Assembly: GCA_023313575.1 (NCBI GenBank)
Contig: JAJTTP010000025.1
Span: 310,001 to 374,000 of the forward strand
Origin: Eutypella sp. D-1
Lineage: Eukaryota > Ascomycota > Sordariomycetes > Xylariales > Diatrypaceae
Reading direction: 5' to 3'
Length of the DNA stretch: 64,000 nucleotides
The translations under genes and the position numbers were made by a program. Of the stretch, positions 22,558-34,536 are shown piece after piece. Position 1 is the first letter of the stretch. The number at the start of each line of letters is the position of its first letter. The notes beneath the pieces are model-generated. The model made no database searches. It had not been told where the DNA came from and was given only the letters and a program-made list of their open reading frames with translations.

Positions 22558-24879
22558 ATGTCAGACGCAATTGGTATAAGTAAAGACGATGTCGAGCACA
22601 TCGATAAGCCCCGGGCCCTCCTCCCAGACGAGTTGCCCTTGCCCGATGAGATCGCTCAACTAGACGAGACGGAGCTTAGGAAGCTGGACAGAAAGCTTAC
22701 CCGTCGGCTCGACCTCACTCTGCTGCCCGCTGTCTTCATCTTGTTTTTGCTCAACATCTTGTAAGTCGCCTCGAGACTACCGTGTGGTGTCATTATCTTA
22801 ACAGTTCTTCGACAGGGATCGCAACAACATCGCTAGCGCTAAGATCGTGGGCTTGCCTGATGATCTTGCAATGACCAACAACGAGTATAATACTTGCCTC
22901 TTGATGTTTTACGTCGGTATGTCTATGATGTCTTGGCATTCCTTCACCACAGTCCAGAGTAGCTCTTTTGAGTTTGAAATCATGACGTGGTTTTGTATAT
23001 GAATATTCACATCGCATTGATGGCATCAGTCCATTTATTTCGGAGATTAACCGCTAACATCACATCTAATAGGATATTGTAGGTCCCATTATACGTACCC
23101 GAAAGCTTATGCAGCGCGTGCTCTCGTTCATGGCGCGATATTGCCCGGCCAGGCCGGTTATGCAGGGTCGCGAGTAAACTGACACAGCGCGATCCAGGTA
23201 TAACCCAGGTTCCGGGAAACATGATCATCGGCAAGGTACGACCATCGTACTACATATGCCTGATAACGAGTGCGTGGGGTGTAGTATCCATGAGCCAAGG
23301 CTTCGTGACGAATTTTTCGGGGCTTGCGGGTGTTCGATTCGTCGGTAAGTGCAGCCATCAGCATATCCTGAGTTGCCATCCTGTTGCACGTGCCTTTAGT
23401 CTAGCTTGCTAATCAACCTTCAGTATGTACTATTCCGACACTGCTCTCGATCATCGAGATCGGCCCATGAAACTTCAGGGCATATATATTATATCTCTGG
23501 GGCAAACCGCTAACACATAGCAGCTGGGACTGGTCGAGGCACCGTTTCTGCCGGCGGTATTCGTCGTCATGAGCTGTTGGTGAGTGCAATCAATACTGGT
23601 GCGGATCTTATGTCGTTATTTGGTAGGTTGTTAATATTTCGGGATGAAGGTATAAGAGGACCGAGCTTCCACCACGCATTGCCATCCTATACGGCGGTAA
23701 CATGCTTGCTACTGCCTTTGCCGGGCTCATCGCTGCCGGTATCACCAGCCAAATGGAGGGAGTAGGTGGGAAAAAGTCTTGGGAGTGGCTGTTCATCATC
23801 GAAGGCGCTATGACAGTCGTGATCGCCATCCTCCTGCTTCCTCTTATGACCGATTATCCGCTTCAGAGCAAGCATGTATTTCTATCACGAGACCTGCAGC
23901 TGCTAGCAGTGAGTACTGTCATATTTAGGGTTCTAGTTATCCACATCGCTAACACCGAGGCAGGAGTGGCGAATTCGGAAGGAGAACGCTGGAATCGTCG
24001 ACGAAGATCCCGAGTCTATATGGTGGGGAGTCAAACAGGCCCTTATCGACCCGAAGCTTTATATGTTTGTGGTGATGCAAATGGCACTGATCACTGCTCA
24101 ATCTTTTAACAACTTCTTCCCATCAATAGTCGGTACTCTTGGATATGATGTGAGTGGACCTATTTCTCTACGTTCAAACCGGGACTTTTCCAAGCCCACT
24201 TCACGAGTCGGAGCAGACATGAGTCACCCACCCCTACAGATTTCTAAGGAGGCTTGCTGCGCGTCGCTAGCTGTGGGTGGAAGAACCCTTGTTAATGTAA
24301 TACTCCTCACAGCGCACCAAAACTCTCCTCCTGACAGCACCGCCCTACTTCTTCGCCTTCATTGTGTCACTTTTAGTATCCTTCCATGCGGCCCACAAGC
24401 ACGAGCGGGGCTATCACATCGCTGCTCCAATGTTCTTCGGGCTACTGGGAAACTTGCTAGCGATGTTCGTGAAGTCCACTGGAGGCCGGTACTTCTCCAT
24501 GTTCTTGATGACTAGTGGGACCTACAGTCCGTATAACCTCTGTGTTAGCTGGCTCAGCGCGTCTCTCCCACGACCCCGAGCCAAGCGCGCTGCAGCCTTG
24601 GCCATCAACAACTTCATGTCCGCTGGTGTAGCCCACTTCTACACGAGCTACATGTTCCCGGATTGGCAAAAGCCAAGATACTACATCGGTGGTGGCGTTA
24701 TGAGCGGCGCCTGCCTCGTAGTCGCCGCCGCAGCACTCATCATAAAACGCTACCTGCAGAGGCAGAACGCCAAGTTTGAGGAGGAAGAGGCTCGGGGGGT
24801 TGTGAGCCATGGGCAGATCCAAGGGTCGAAGACCGGACACGGTGGAGATGCTGTCGTCTCCTTCCGATACGTACACTAG
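22558..24879 (+). CDS. MFS transporter of the anion:cation symporter (Dal5/allantoate) type (about 507 aa), one unresolved splice junction
   Basis: Eight exons fit: 22558-22760, 22816-22916, a 6-nt micro-exon 23073-23078, 23198-23344, 23524-23579, 23650-23908, 23964-24149 and 24313-24879. The micro-exon restores FYVGYCITQVPGNMIIGK with family spacing. Other joins give NILDRNN, SCWYKRTELPPR, LLA|EWRIRKEN and GYD|RTKTLL. Family marks include the long cytosolic N-terminus, the L..VEAPF..P helix and a cytosolic tail. Twelve membrane segments are expected. The junction between 23344 and 23524 is one nucleotide out of phase with any canonical choice I tried. Either an unusual splice (for example the GTCGGT donor plus a 3-nt exon) or a small indel is present. 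This is probably a carboxylate or sugar-acid importer of the cluster. Confidence 0.8.
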
Positions 24880-26056
24880 TATGAAACTGATTATGGTCAC
24901 TCGAGTGATACGAGACGGCAACACCTGCTGTTAATGGACGGGGCTAGTACCTGACGGTGGGCACAAAATTTGAACATTTTGATGATGTCGTACGCCGAAC
25001 AGAAGGGCTTTCGTGGTAGTTTTGGACGTGCATCGCCACTAGCTGTAATTGTCACTTTGACACTGAAAATGGGAAATCTAGCCCTTTGCAAACTTGATAA
25101 TCTGTTAAATCTGAGGTTCGAGTAGCGATTGGGCCTTAGTAGTTATTTTCAGGATTATCCGAAGCTTCCTAAGAATAAGCAGTGGCTCTGTCGCCAATAG
25201 GGGTAAAAGGGGTAGTACGCCCCACACCTTAAATGCCTACATATAAGTTTGCTATAGTCCCACTCTTCAGAGGGTTTCGTTCAGCCAGGTACTTTAACCG
25301 AGTACGGAACAACTGTGGTTCTAATCTAGCCAGCTAAATATACGCTTATGCGTGCCGCTATCTCTTTGCCGTCATTAAGTTTCCATCTTGTCACCAAGTG
25401 CTTGCCAGTCGTTGGCCTAGTCTTGCAATTTCTCGGGCTGTTGAGAGTCTGATAGAATAGAACAATTTGCTGCTTGTCTGGGGATAGGCAGGCAGATATG
25501 GCCCCGTTGGGGGTCGGGCGGATGTCGTCCGCGATCCGGTCTGGCAGCATCAGAGGATGACCGTCATTAGCGTGGATCATCTTCAGTGCCCCACCATTGG
25601 ATTTGTAGAGTATATAGAGTACGGTGCCGTCGTCAACCGCCTGGATGCTAGTGTGCGGGGAGAAGACCAGTCACAGGCACGACCACCAACATACCTAGAT
25701 ATATTGCAACCTTCGGTACTCTTACGTGTCATGTATAGGCTGACAATTTTCTTACATATGGAGAAATACTGGTTGGTTTATTGCGAGGCAACATAATTCC
25801 ATGCAATTAGTAATTACCAACTGTGAACGTGTTCGACGTTACCATCTTTCTCAGTCTTGATGGTTTTCCTGCCGATGTTCGACCCGTTTTCACTAGCCAA
25901 CCTTCTACATCGCCTTATTGCTGGAGAATCTTTTCCGTTCTATTTCGTTGGCTCTCTAATTTACAACCTAAACATATGAGTCTACATCGTCGTCGCAGTT
26001 GAATAATAATAAAGTGAGAGAGTGTATATACAAAGCTTGCATCATCATTATAGTTG
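24880..26056. other. Intergenic region with a possible gene fragment
   Basis: End of the nine-gene block. It holds a minus-strand coding-like fragment at 25326-25640 (listed separately) and otherwise nothing recognised. Confidence 0.4.
25326..25640 (-). pseudogene. Unidentified protein-coding fragment
   Basis: A minus-strand frame stays open for about 100 codons, with protein-like texture: SIQAVDDGTVLYILYK, then CLSPDKQQIVLFYQTLNS. The alternating hydrophobic beta-strand pattern with aspartate/glycine turns recalls fungal lectin or beta-propeller repeats, but I do not recognise the family. No start codon context, signal peptide or partner exons could be found. An in-frame stop lies just upstream, so I treat it as a remnant or an isolated exon. 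Confidence 0.25.
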
Positions 26057-27398
26057 TTATCTCCTGAATCGCTCCTTTATCCTAGAAACCGCAGGTGTCC
26101 AATATAAGTCACGCAGTCTGTCCCTCAGATAATGGTTGAACCCATAAGTCAACGCATTCGCAAAGCCAACAAACTGCGTTGAAGCCTGAAGCGCCGCAAT
26201 AGTCGTTGGTGAAGTGGACTTCCCCGATGCCTCTATGATCCGATTGATAAGTCCTGGCAGCCAAAGCAGGACATATGCGAAAGGATATGCAGTTAGCAGC
26301 ATCATTCTGTTGATCTCGAGTTGAACCGCCTGGGGATTTCGACGTATAGGAAACTCGCTTATACGTCTGTCGGCTAGTGTTTGCCTCTTAGTTTGCGATG
26401 TATCGGTGGATCCAATGGCAAAGGAAACATTTGCACCCGCCAACTCTGGTCCAGCCATAGATGACGTTGGTCGATGATGAGCTGGTTCCTCCTTGGGCCT
26501 ATCCTGGCTAGCTTCTCTCTCCCCTGTTCGTCCCATCTCCATATCCTCTATTTCATCTTTCCTACCCTCTTGTGAGTTATTGTACCGACTTTCTTCTCCA
26601 CCAACTGTCAAAAAACCAGACACGATCCTGTCTGCTTGTGTGCGATCGAATGGGTCGAGTTCGACGTCATCGTCCTTCATAACCCGAAATCCCTTCGAAG
26701 AGGTCGAGCCGGTATTGTTGCCGGTGGTCAGATCATGGGAAGACTGGCCGTTTCCGGATAGTTGTTTTCGTAGATAAACCCAGATGTAAATATAGATAGC
26801 GATAGTGGCGAAGATAACCAAGAATCTCCAGGCATGCGTCATGCCGTAGCGTAGGTCAGATCGACTTGCTGAGATCCAGCACCAATTCCCGCCAACAGGC
26901 TTCATCTCGCCGGCGATTGTTGGGATAAGGCTCGTAATAAGAGGCATGGCCCAGATGGCGACGCAAATCATGAGTTTCCTCGTCGCTGATATGGTCGGTA
27001 TGTATATATAACGTGTTACAGTTAGAAGGGTAACAAGAGCAATGGCGAGTACAGAGAAGTCGGCTGCTTGGACCGAAAATTGGCCTATAAAGGCATTGGC
27101 AATACAGGAAGCGCCAGGCTTCAGCTCGCCGGTTCTAAGAAAGATTGCCCCCGATACGGAGTTGTTTAGTGTGTTGATAAACTCTGATAAGACAGTCTAT
27201 TAGTTTAGTCAGGCAAAAAGGGATGGATGGCTTGAACATACCGGCCACTACTAAATTCAAAACAAGCACATGACGAAAGCTCTGGAGATGTCGGTGATAG
27301 ATCGCGAACGAGGTCAGGACACAGGTGGTCGCAAGGCAGGAAAGAACACTCCCCGCCAAGGTGACGGATGAAATCGCCTTAGCGAGATTGACGGCCAT
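26057..27398 (-). CDS. G protein-coupled receptor, cAMP-receptor/Git3-like (about 427 aa)
   Basis: Two exons: 27398-27242 and 27183-26057, with a 58-nt intron (GTATGT...ATCAG). The join gives LNLVVA|EFINTLNNSVSG. Seven hydrophobic helices can be followed: SVTLAGSVLSCLATTCVLTS, HVLVLNLVVAEFIN, the SCIANAFIGQ...FSVLAIALVTLL pair, KLMICVAIWAMPLITSLIP, FLVIFATIAIYIYIWVYL, and after a long (about 130-residue) polar, charged third cytoplasmic loop, MLLTAYPFAYVLLWLPGLINR and FVGFANALTYGFNHYLRDRLRD. The conserved Cys pair in GASC and NWCW could form the extracellular disulphide. This arrangement matches Dictyostelium cAMP-receptor-like/Git3 fungal GPCRs that signal to cAMP-PKA. The ligand is unknown. 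It lies between the two metabolic blocks, so a nutrient-sensing role is tempting but unproven. Confidence 0.85.
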
Positions 27399-28337
27399 GG
27401 TGAAAAGAATGGAAGGAGGAATGCAAGGCCAGCAAGCCCAGCGACATCGCTGGTTATTCCTAGAGAAAAGTTTCGAGAAAAGTTTTAACGTTGAAGAATT
27501 TTATCGGCTTGGTCTTCATAAGCTCTATTCGAGGGCGAAGCCGGGGAGTTAAACCCCGTCTCACTACGGGGTTCCCGCAAGCTATCCATGGGGGTGCAGA
27601 ATGCAGAATAGTCAGATGGATAGCGATTTTCTACTTCAAGTTGGATCAGCGATTCGTATTTGGTGCGATGAGACTGTCGGCCCACTCAAAGGGGGTGCGC
27701 AGATAAATTAAAGTGCCAAGCCCGCCGTACCGTTGCCAAACCACGAAAGTCGATCTTCTTACCAAAAATATCTTTACGAATTTCAAACACAAATATGTTT
27801 ACGCCCTTTTTATGTATTAAGAAGGCTTTATACTATATTCTCAAAATTTTCGCGATTTTTTCTATGCTATATAAGATGCGATAGTGGCCACCTTAAACTG
27901 TATCGTTTTTCTCTGTTGCAATTCATCTGCGGCCCATGCCACTGTAGCCTTTTTTTTTGTTTATGCATGTAACAGACCGCTAGCTAGCGAGTTTGAGAAA
28001 GTAAACAATTCGAACTAAATAAGGGTCCGCCTTGGATTCTAAGCCATAGATACGAGCCGTTGACCAGCTAGCTGGATCCTTAGCGCCGGTAAATTCAATC
28101 CCGTTCCTCGTGGCACTACATCTGGAGTAGATTGTCGTCTGCTGATTGGCTGCCACTGTTGACCGTTCTCCTGGTTAGGTATCTATGATCTGACTTCACC
28201 CCTGTCAGGACGATGCCCTGACGCAGAGGAAGAGAGGCTAGAGGGGGATACCACTGAGCTAAAACTTTGCATGAAATAAAAGGGTAACGGGCGAAGGGAG
28301 GGTGGCTCATGCGCCTATTCTGCACTATAGGTTGCCT

Positions 28338-28406
28338 CCTGTATCAGTCCTTATTTCAACGAGGGCAGCGACGAGGGAAGTGCCGCTGCTATAAGGCTGA
28401 TACAGG
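28338..28406. repeat. Imperfect inverted repeat (about 16-bp arms)
   Basis: CCTGTATCAGTCCTTAT at 28338-28354 faces ATAAGGCTGATACAGG at 28391-28406, around a 36-nt G/C-rich loop. It may be a small MITE-like or stem-loop element. No target duplication is evident. Confidence 0.5.
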
Positions 28407-28590
28407 ACCCCAGGGGCCCCTAATAGGGTGGATAAGATATGTAACTAGGATAGTTAGGGCAGATGAGGTAAGGTGCATGCCCTAAGCCCCACCAAGGCTG
28501 ACTACTACGTAAATAGCTGGCCCAGGGGCCTGGCGCTGCCAATCTCTTCCTTTAATATAATCAGCTACTCACGACTTGCGGCAGCTAGGC

Positions 28591-29100
28591 ATGAAACCTA
28601 TGACGAAGCACGCGCTCATATCTGCCACCGCCGCAGCCACTGATGAAGTGACTAAGTTCTCGGCTTCTGCCGCGACCTCGGACTCCGACCCCTCAGAGTG
28701 GGAAGCTGCACCGGAGCTCACGCCGCTAGTCGCCGAGGGCTTGCGGACGCGGTACTGCGCACCGGGTTCCGTAGCGCTAGTGGAGGGCGTGGACATCACA
28801 TACATGACGCCTAATAAGGCCAGACGCAGGGAGTCGCAATCGCAATCGCAACCGCGAAGGCGAAGATGGCGCGCCATACCCTTCCAGTACAATATTCACT
28901 TGGCACTAGATAGTCTAAGACTGGATGAGCTTACCGTGAAAGCAATCCATTCTCATAGCCTTGTCCTGAACGTAGTGCATGGCATACACATCTTACAAAT
29001 GGCACGGCATATCAATCACACCCGCGATCTTGCAATTCTCAGCTTAGAGCGAGTGCGTTCCCTAAATTCTTCACCACATGAATCCTCTCAAATGGTGTAA
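28591..29100 (+). CDS. Hypothetical ORF (169 aa), doubtful
   Basis: The only ORF of appreciable length between the GPCR and the aldehyde dehydrogenase. Its N-half is Ala/Ser/Thr/Glu-rich and its middle is Arg-rich with an SQSQSQPRRRRWR stretch. No domain, signal peptide or membrane segment is recognised. Codon texture is not strongly coding. It may well be spurious. Confidence 0.15.
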   Translation: MKPMTKHALISATAAATDEVTKFSASAATSDSDPSEWEAAPELTPLVAEGLRTRYCAPGSVALVEGVDITYMTPNKARRRESQSQSQPRRRRWRAIPFQYNIHLALDSLRLDELTVKAIHSHSLVLNVVHGIHILQMARHINHTRDLAILSLERVRSLNSSPHESSQMV

Positions 29101-29434
29101 TTATGAGTTCACTACGACCATACCCGCCTATGTATATCACTAGCATAACCACGTTCGTCCCTCTTCTAAAATTTCAGCTTATACCTAATAGATGTGATGC
29201 ATAGGAACGGTTACGTAGGTATCCTGCTTCTATCCCGCTGCGGGGTGGAAGCACGGACCATTACGTTACATTCCTGTCTACCTTCAAGCAACTCTGGAGT
29301 GCCTTGGGCGATTATTCGAGTGTCGTCGGGACCATTGAATTTGGACATCTTATTAGTCAAGCCGTCAGCCTATCGAAGACTATTCCATCATCGAAGGGCT
29401 AATCTACAGCCATAGTTAGACATTGAATTATCTA

Positions 29435-31268
29435 TCACAATCTGTTTCCCATGTTGACGTGCACCGCCTTGATCTGCGAGTAAGCTTCGAGCCCAGCTTC
29501 GCCGAGTTCCCGACCGATACCGCTCTGCTTGACGCCGCCAAAGGGAACACGCGGGTCACAATCCTGACTGCTATTTATCCAAACCATTCCAGCCTCAATT
29601 TCCGATGCGACGCGGTGAGCACGCTCCAGATTAGTCGTAAAGACCGCCGCTCCAAGACCGTAGGTCGTATCATTCGCGAGTTCCAGGGCTTCGCTTTCCG
29701 TACTGAACCGGCAGATCGCCACTACAGGGCCAAAGATTTCTTCGCGCCAGATACGCATTGACGGTGTTACATTGGAAAAGACGGTTGGCCGGACGAAAAA
29801 GCCCTTGCCCCCTACAGTAACCGGGCCACCTCCGGCTACCAACGTCGCGCCTTCCTTCTTTCCTATGTCAATGTATTCCAGCACCCTGTCGTATTGAGCC
29901 TTGGAGACTTGAGGTCCCTGATAGCTTTCCGTGTCCCACTGATTGCCTATACGGCTCACTGCTTTCAGGGTACTCCGGAAGCGTTCCAGGAATTCGTCAA
30001 ATACGCTGTCCTGGACTATGATGCGGGATGTAGCTGTACACTGCAACCCTTCGAGTTAGCTATTTCTCCTTGAATTTTGGCCAATGTTTCGGGAGCTCTG
30101 GGCCATGGTCTGGTAGCGAGAAGCTGTATGAATAAAGAGATGTGATCATGAACAACTGCTGGATTGGACTAGAAAGAAGTAGGGAGGTTGCTTACGATCT
30201 GGCCTTGATTGGACATGATCCCTAAATGAGACCACTTTGCGGCTTCGCCCAAGTCGGCGTCAGCAAAAACAAGCAGAGGCGACTTCCCCCCTGTCTCAAG
30301 GGTGATATTCTTAAGGGTTTTAGCTGCTACAGCCATTATGCTGGAAGCTGTGGCAGTCGACCCGGTAAAGGCGATCTTGTCAACAAGTGGATGCTGGACC
30401 AAGGCTGCGCCGGTCTCGCTCCCTAGTCCATTAAGGATATTTACAACGCCTGGGGGGAAGCCGGCTTCTTTGATAAGCTGACCGAGGAGGAGAATACTAA
30501 GCGGCGTTTGCTCCGCGGCCTTAATAACAACGGTATTGCCACAGGCAAGCGCAGGTCCAAGCTTCCACGTAGCCATCGACAGTGGATAATTCCAAGGTAT
30601 AATCTGGGCCACGACACCGATGGGTTGACGGACAGTATAAGCAAACTTTTTCGATGTTGTGCTGATGGTTTGCCCAAATGTCTTATCTGCCCAGCCAGAA
30701 TAGTATCGGATCACGCCCACGGCTTCTACGAGATCATTCTCTAGAGCCTCTTGATAGGTTTTTCCTAGATTTTGATGCATGTATAAGCTTCATGTTACTG
30801 TATTACAGACTTGCGGAAGAGGCGGAGGGGGGGGGGGGGGGTTAGGGCGTTTTAAGCGTATTTCTCACCATTATCCCAGGCATCAATAGTTGCAAAAGTC
30901 TCGCGCTTTTCTTCGATGAGATCGGCCAACCGTGACATAAGTCGCCCACGGTCAGATGCCGAGAGCTCCTTCCACGAAGGGTCTTTCAAGGCCGCTCGGG
31001 CGCTTTTGACGGCCTTGTCAACATCCTCTGCACCTGCTGCTTGGACTGTGGTTATCACTTCCTCTGTCCTGTGAAGCACTTTGTTAGTGTGGGGGATCTT
31101 TAACCTGTCGCGAGGGTAATTGTCTCTCAAATACACTTACGCGGGATCTATGGATGTGAGTGTTTTCCCGCTTTTTGACTCGGCAAATTCGTTGTCGATG
31201 AAGAGTCCGGTCGGCTGTGTATATTTAACCCCATTGGGGGCCTGAAGCGCTACAGAAAGAGGTGCCAT
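29435..31268 (-). CDS. NAD(P)-dependent aldehyde dehydrogenase (500 aa)
   Basis: Four exons: 31268-31141, 31068-30869, 30764-30196 and 30040-29435. The joins restore DPA|TEEVITTVQ, AWDNG|KTYQEAL and SNQGQI|CTATSRI. Length and catalytic residues are typical of the ALDH superfamily: general base E266 in ITLETGGKSP and nucleophile C300 in GQICTATSRI, 34 residues apart. Coenzyme-site IPWNYPL and FTGSTATA, and the C-terminal PFGGVKQSGIGRELG, are also seen. It is probably cytosolic, with no presequence. Intron 2 contains a 15-C run on the coding strand. At the edge of the second metabolic block, it could oxidise an aldehyde from the aldolase or aminotransferase steps. Confidence 0.93.
30827..30841. 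repeat. 15-bp homopolymeric G run inside an ALDH intron
   Basis: Uninterrupted G15 on the plus strand (C15 in the transcript) 27 nt downstream of the intron 5' end. Confidence 0.9.
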
Positions 31269-32149
31269 AGTGTAGTGTGCTATATATAGCGATGAGGTGA
31301 ACGACAAGGTTAGGCGAAATCATAAGAAAAGGCACGGACAGATCCGAAATAGCATATGTCCTACCTGCTTAAAGGCGAATAAGCACCTGATATAGAGTTT
31401 TATATTCTTTTCCAATCAAATGCAGCTGCCTGATAAAATGCATGTGACGTAGATTTGATTCATCAAGTCCCTCATATCTTATCATGTTCGAGAATTACAT
31501 ACAACCCCTCTCCCCCCTTTTTCCGACGTCCGGGTCAGCATGAGCCTTGCGGGGTTTCAGTAGCCAAGCATTAGCCTGGCAGCGCCTGGTAGGGTTCTCC
31601 GCACTCACAATATCCCCTAATGCCAGGACTAATCTAGTGGGCTCGCGGAAACCTACCCAACTTAACGGTCTATCACAAAAACCTGCCAAGTGATAAGAAA
31701 TAATTAGGTAAATAGAACCACATTACATATATACGTTACTAAACATAGGTAATATGAGGTGTAAACGGAATGCCGTGTAGGTTCCCGAAAATTGTGCTGG
31801 CCGTGACTATCATTCATATGAAGACAAGTTCTAGCTTCTTCCATTCTTTAGACATCATTATCCATGTTGGAAAGCTTAAAGAGGGGATAGATAGAGTTGT
31901 CTCCCCAATCCCCGCAGACCTAGGGCTAATTGGCGCCGAGCACAGGATAAGGCTGATACCGATAGCATGCATTCTTCCACGAAGTATTCTGTATACTAGA
32001 AAAATTAGACTAGATAAGCCTACGTAGCTTGCACTATCAAGACGCAAGGGACAAGTGTTGAGTTCTTCGACCTTTAGTAGTGTGCAAGTCATTGTTGTGT
32101 TTTGATACGGCAAACTACATGCAATTCACTAAGGGCAACCGCGATGCCA
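31269..32149. other. Intergenic region, no gene seen
   Basis: Promoter side of the ALDH gene and 3' flank of the SDR gene. Only short ORFs without features. Confidence 0.45.
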
Positions 32150-33438
32150 TTATGCCCTTCGCTTGGCCTCTCCAGCTACGGTTCTGGGTATCTCCGCCTT
32201 TAGAGGTTCCTCGCGTGGTTCCCACCCAAATAACTCTTTAGCGCGCCTGGAATTACCCCTAGCGTTGGTGCCGTAAAAGACCTTGGAGAAGGGGATGACC
32301 GTATCGGCGGACGACGGGTCGAGGGCCTCGACCTCTTCGCTGTCGATGAGCTTCTGCTCTTTCGCTGCATGCCCAATCTTCTCAGAAATCTCCCCGAATG
32401 TCTATTGCAAAATTAGCGCTTCCCTTGGCAACCTTATAGGATGTGATCAAAGGGAATTCTCACCAGCTCGCCGGCAGCAGAAAGATAGATGCCATCGTCA
32501 CCCCAAATCCCTTGTCGTTGATCACCTTTCAAAGCCGCGTCTGCTAAGGAGGCGATGAGTCGACCGAGATCGTGCACATGGATATTACTCCAGCGGTTTA
32601 ATCCCTCGCCCACTTTCACCGGGTGGCCCCTTTCGAGAGCGATGCGCACCAGTGTCGGGACCTGAACGCTTCGCTGGTTGACTGGACCCTCGCCGGCTCC
32701 GTAGCTAATAGGTGGCCACACGAGTGCCGTCTTAATGGATGTGGCCTGCCCCGCCACGTCTAAGACGTAATTGTCCACAGCGCGGGACGGGTAAGCGCGA
32801 ACTAGGGCCCGGATGTCGTCGATGCCGCTCAGGTCATCATAGACAACGGAGGAGGCTGATCCAGGTACAAAGGATGGAGAAGCTAGCTCATGGGCAGCTA
32901 GGCCGCTGGCACCGGATATCTGGACCCAGTAGACTGCATATGATCAGTTTGTCAATCCAAGCCTGGTCTCCTGAAGTAGACATTGGATTTATGCATTACC
33001 TGGGTCAGGCGACGTCCTCTTCGAAAGGCCGCGGTGTATAGATTCCACACTCTTTATATGCTTGTTGCTCGCAAGGTCTATCTCAAATCCTTCGTCAGCG
33101 CCATTCTCCGAGTTTGACAACGCGGGATGGGTGGTTGGTGCTGATGCATACGGAGGACAACGCTGGCTTGCGAAGCCTCGCGCTCCACAAGCTCGGAGTC
33201 GTCTAGATCACCCACTACCGTGCGGACCTTGGGGAAAGTCTTGGAAATATGCCCTGCGGCCTCGGCATTACGGATAAGGGCTGCGATAGAATACCCTGGG
33301 TACGTCCGGATGAGCTCGCGCAGGACTTGCCCGCCGATGTAGCCAGTCGCACCGGTCCTATGGTTCTCGGTAAGCTACTGCGACAGCATAGTCCAAAAAG
33401 CTTTTGGTAGGGGCACCGTACAGAAATACTTTGCTCAT
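32150..33438 (-). CDS. Extended SDR / NAD-dependent epimerase-dehydratase (about 340 aa)
   Basis: Five exons: 33438-33422 (17 nt), 33357-33152, 33077-33000, 32933-32464 and 32401-32150. The tiny first exon uses a GTACGG donor and yields MSKVFL|TGATGYIGG, a canonical Rossmann start. Later joins give ASVVL|HLASNKHIKS, SPDP|VYWVQISGAS and SAAGEL|TFGEISEKIG. In the classic active-site region the Ser/Tyr/Lys set is not the usual YxxxK (SGAS, then no clear YxxxK), so the enzyme may be atypical or binding-only. C-terminal FYGTNARGNSRRAKELFGW is common in fungal NAD-binding proteins of this group. Substrate unknown. Confidence 0.82.
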
Positions 33439-34536
33439 TTTTACGGATTGGTAAGGAATGCAATTGTCTTGGCAGATGGGTTTCAATAAGTTTACCACCG
33501 CGCACAGAGATAACCCCAGCTTGTGACGATGATGCTAAGTGAGGCCGCGGCAAACTACCGTTCGTTATTAGATGTTAAGGAATAAAATAAACAAAAAACA
33601 CACAAATTGCAAGTAGGAAGAAACGAAGTAGAGACAAATCGCATGTCGTCATATCAAGCTAGTTCGAGTGATGGCTCGATGTGGCCGCCCCGCGATTGAG
33701 GCCGGGGAAGACTTCCAATTTCGAACAGCTTAGGGCGAATGGGTTGCTACATGGAGTATATCACCCCGTTACATAATACAAGTTAATCACTAACTATATC
33801 GCTCTGATACTTACAATGACCGTCATCGAATACATGATGAGTTACCATCAAATTTAGGTGATACTAAGTCGATAAGTAATTGGTAAGCGTCAAGATGTTA
33901 GTCGCAGCAGTGCTAGCGCCTACACAACTGTACTACTAAACACGCCATATGAATGTCTCAGAAGGGTTACACCACGTCTATATTGTACATACCGGTATGT
34001 GTGATATCTAATATGGCCCCTGTCAAAAATATTATACAATGTTCTAACAATGTGTATCTTTTAGATGGTGGTATGTATTGGTATCTCGGCCTTTACCAGT
34101 CAACCTGGACTTAGATACAGTTGAATGATAAGGGTGAGATGACTGGTGATAGCAGATCGAAATGAGGCGTTCGTCACTATCAAACCAGCCCAGGTCATGA
34201 GAAGGAAGAAAAGAGTCCGATCGAAGGAGGTTCCACCCGGAGATAGCGAAGAACTGATAGAGTGATCGGAGGATGATGGCCAAGTGACAAGAACACCTCT
34301 TAGAGTTGTATTGAGTTTAATCATGTCTATTATGTTACGGATGAGGATGGTGGTTGAAGGTATATAGGGGATTGGGTGTACGGGGGTGCTAGTAATAGTC
34401 TCGAAATTCGGAGGTACGCAGGTGAAGCCATGGAAAGTTTCTAGGAGTAACCATAACATATAACCATTGAAACGTTGCGCGATATACCTCCGATACAGTT
34501 TAGCTATTCATAAGCAGGACCGCCCATCAATGTCGC
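33439..34536. other. Intergenic region, no gene seen
   Basis: Moderately AT-rich, with several short overlapping ORFs at 34044-34459 that lack protein features. No repeat was recognised until the LTR at 34754. Confidence 0.4.

Larger units (their letters stand above)
27399..29434. other. Intergenic region with hairpin; one weak ORF
   Basis: About 2 kb. It contains an AT-richer patch at 27760-27960, a hairpin at 28338-28406 (listed) and a weak ORF at 28591-29100 (listed). Confidence 0.45.
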
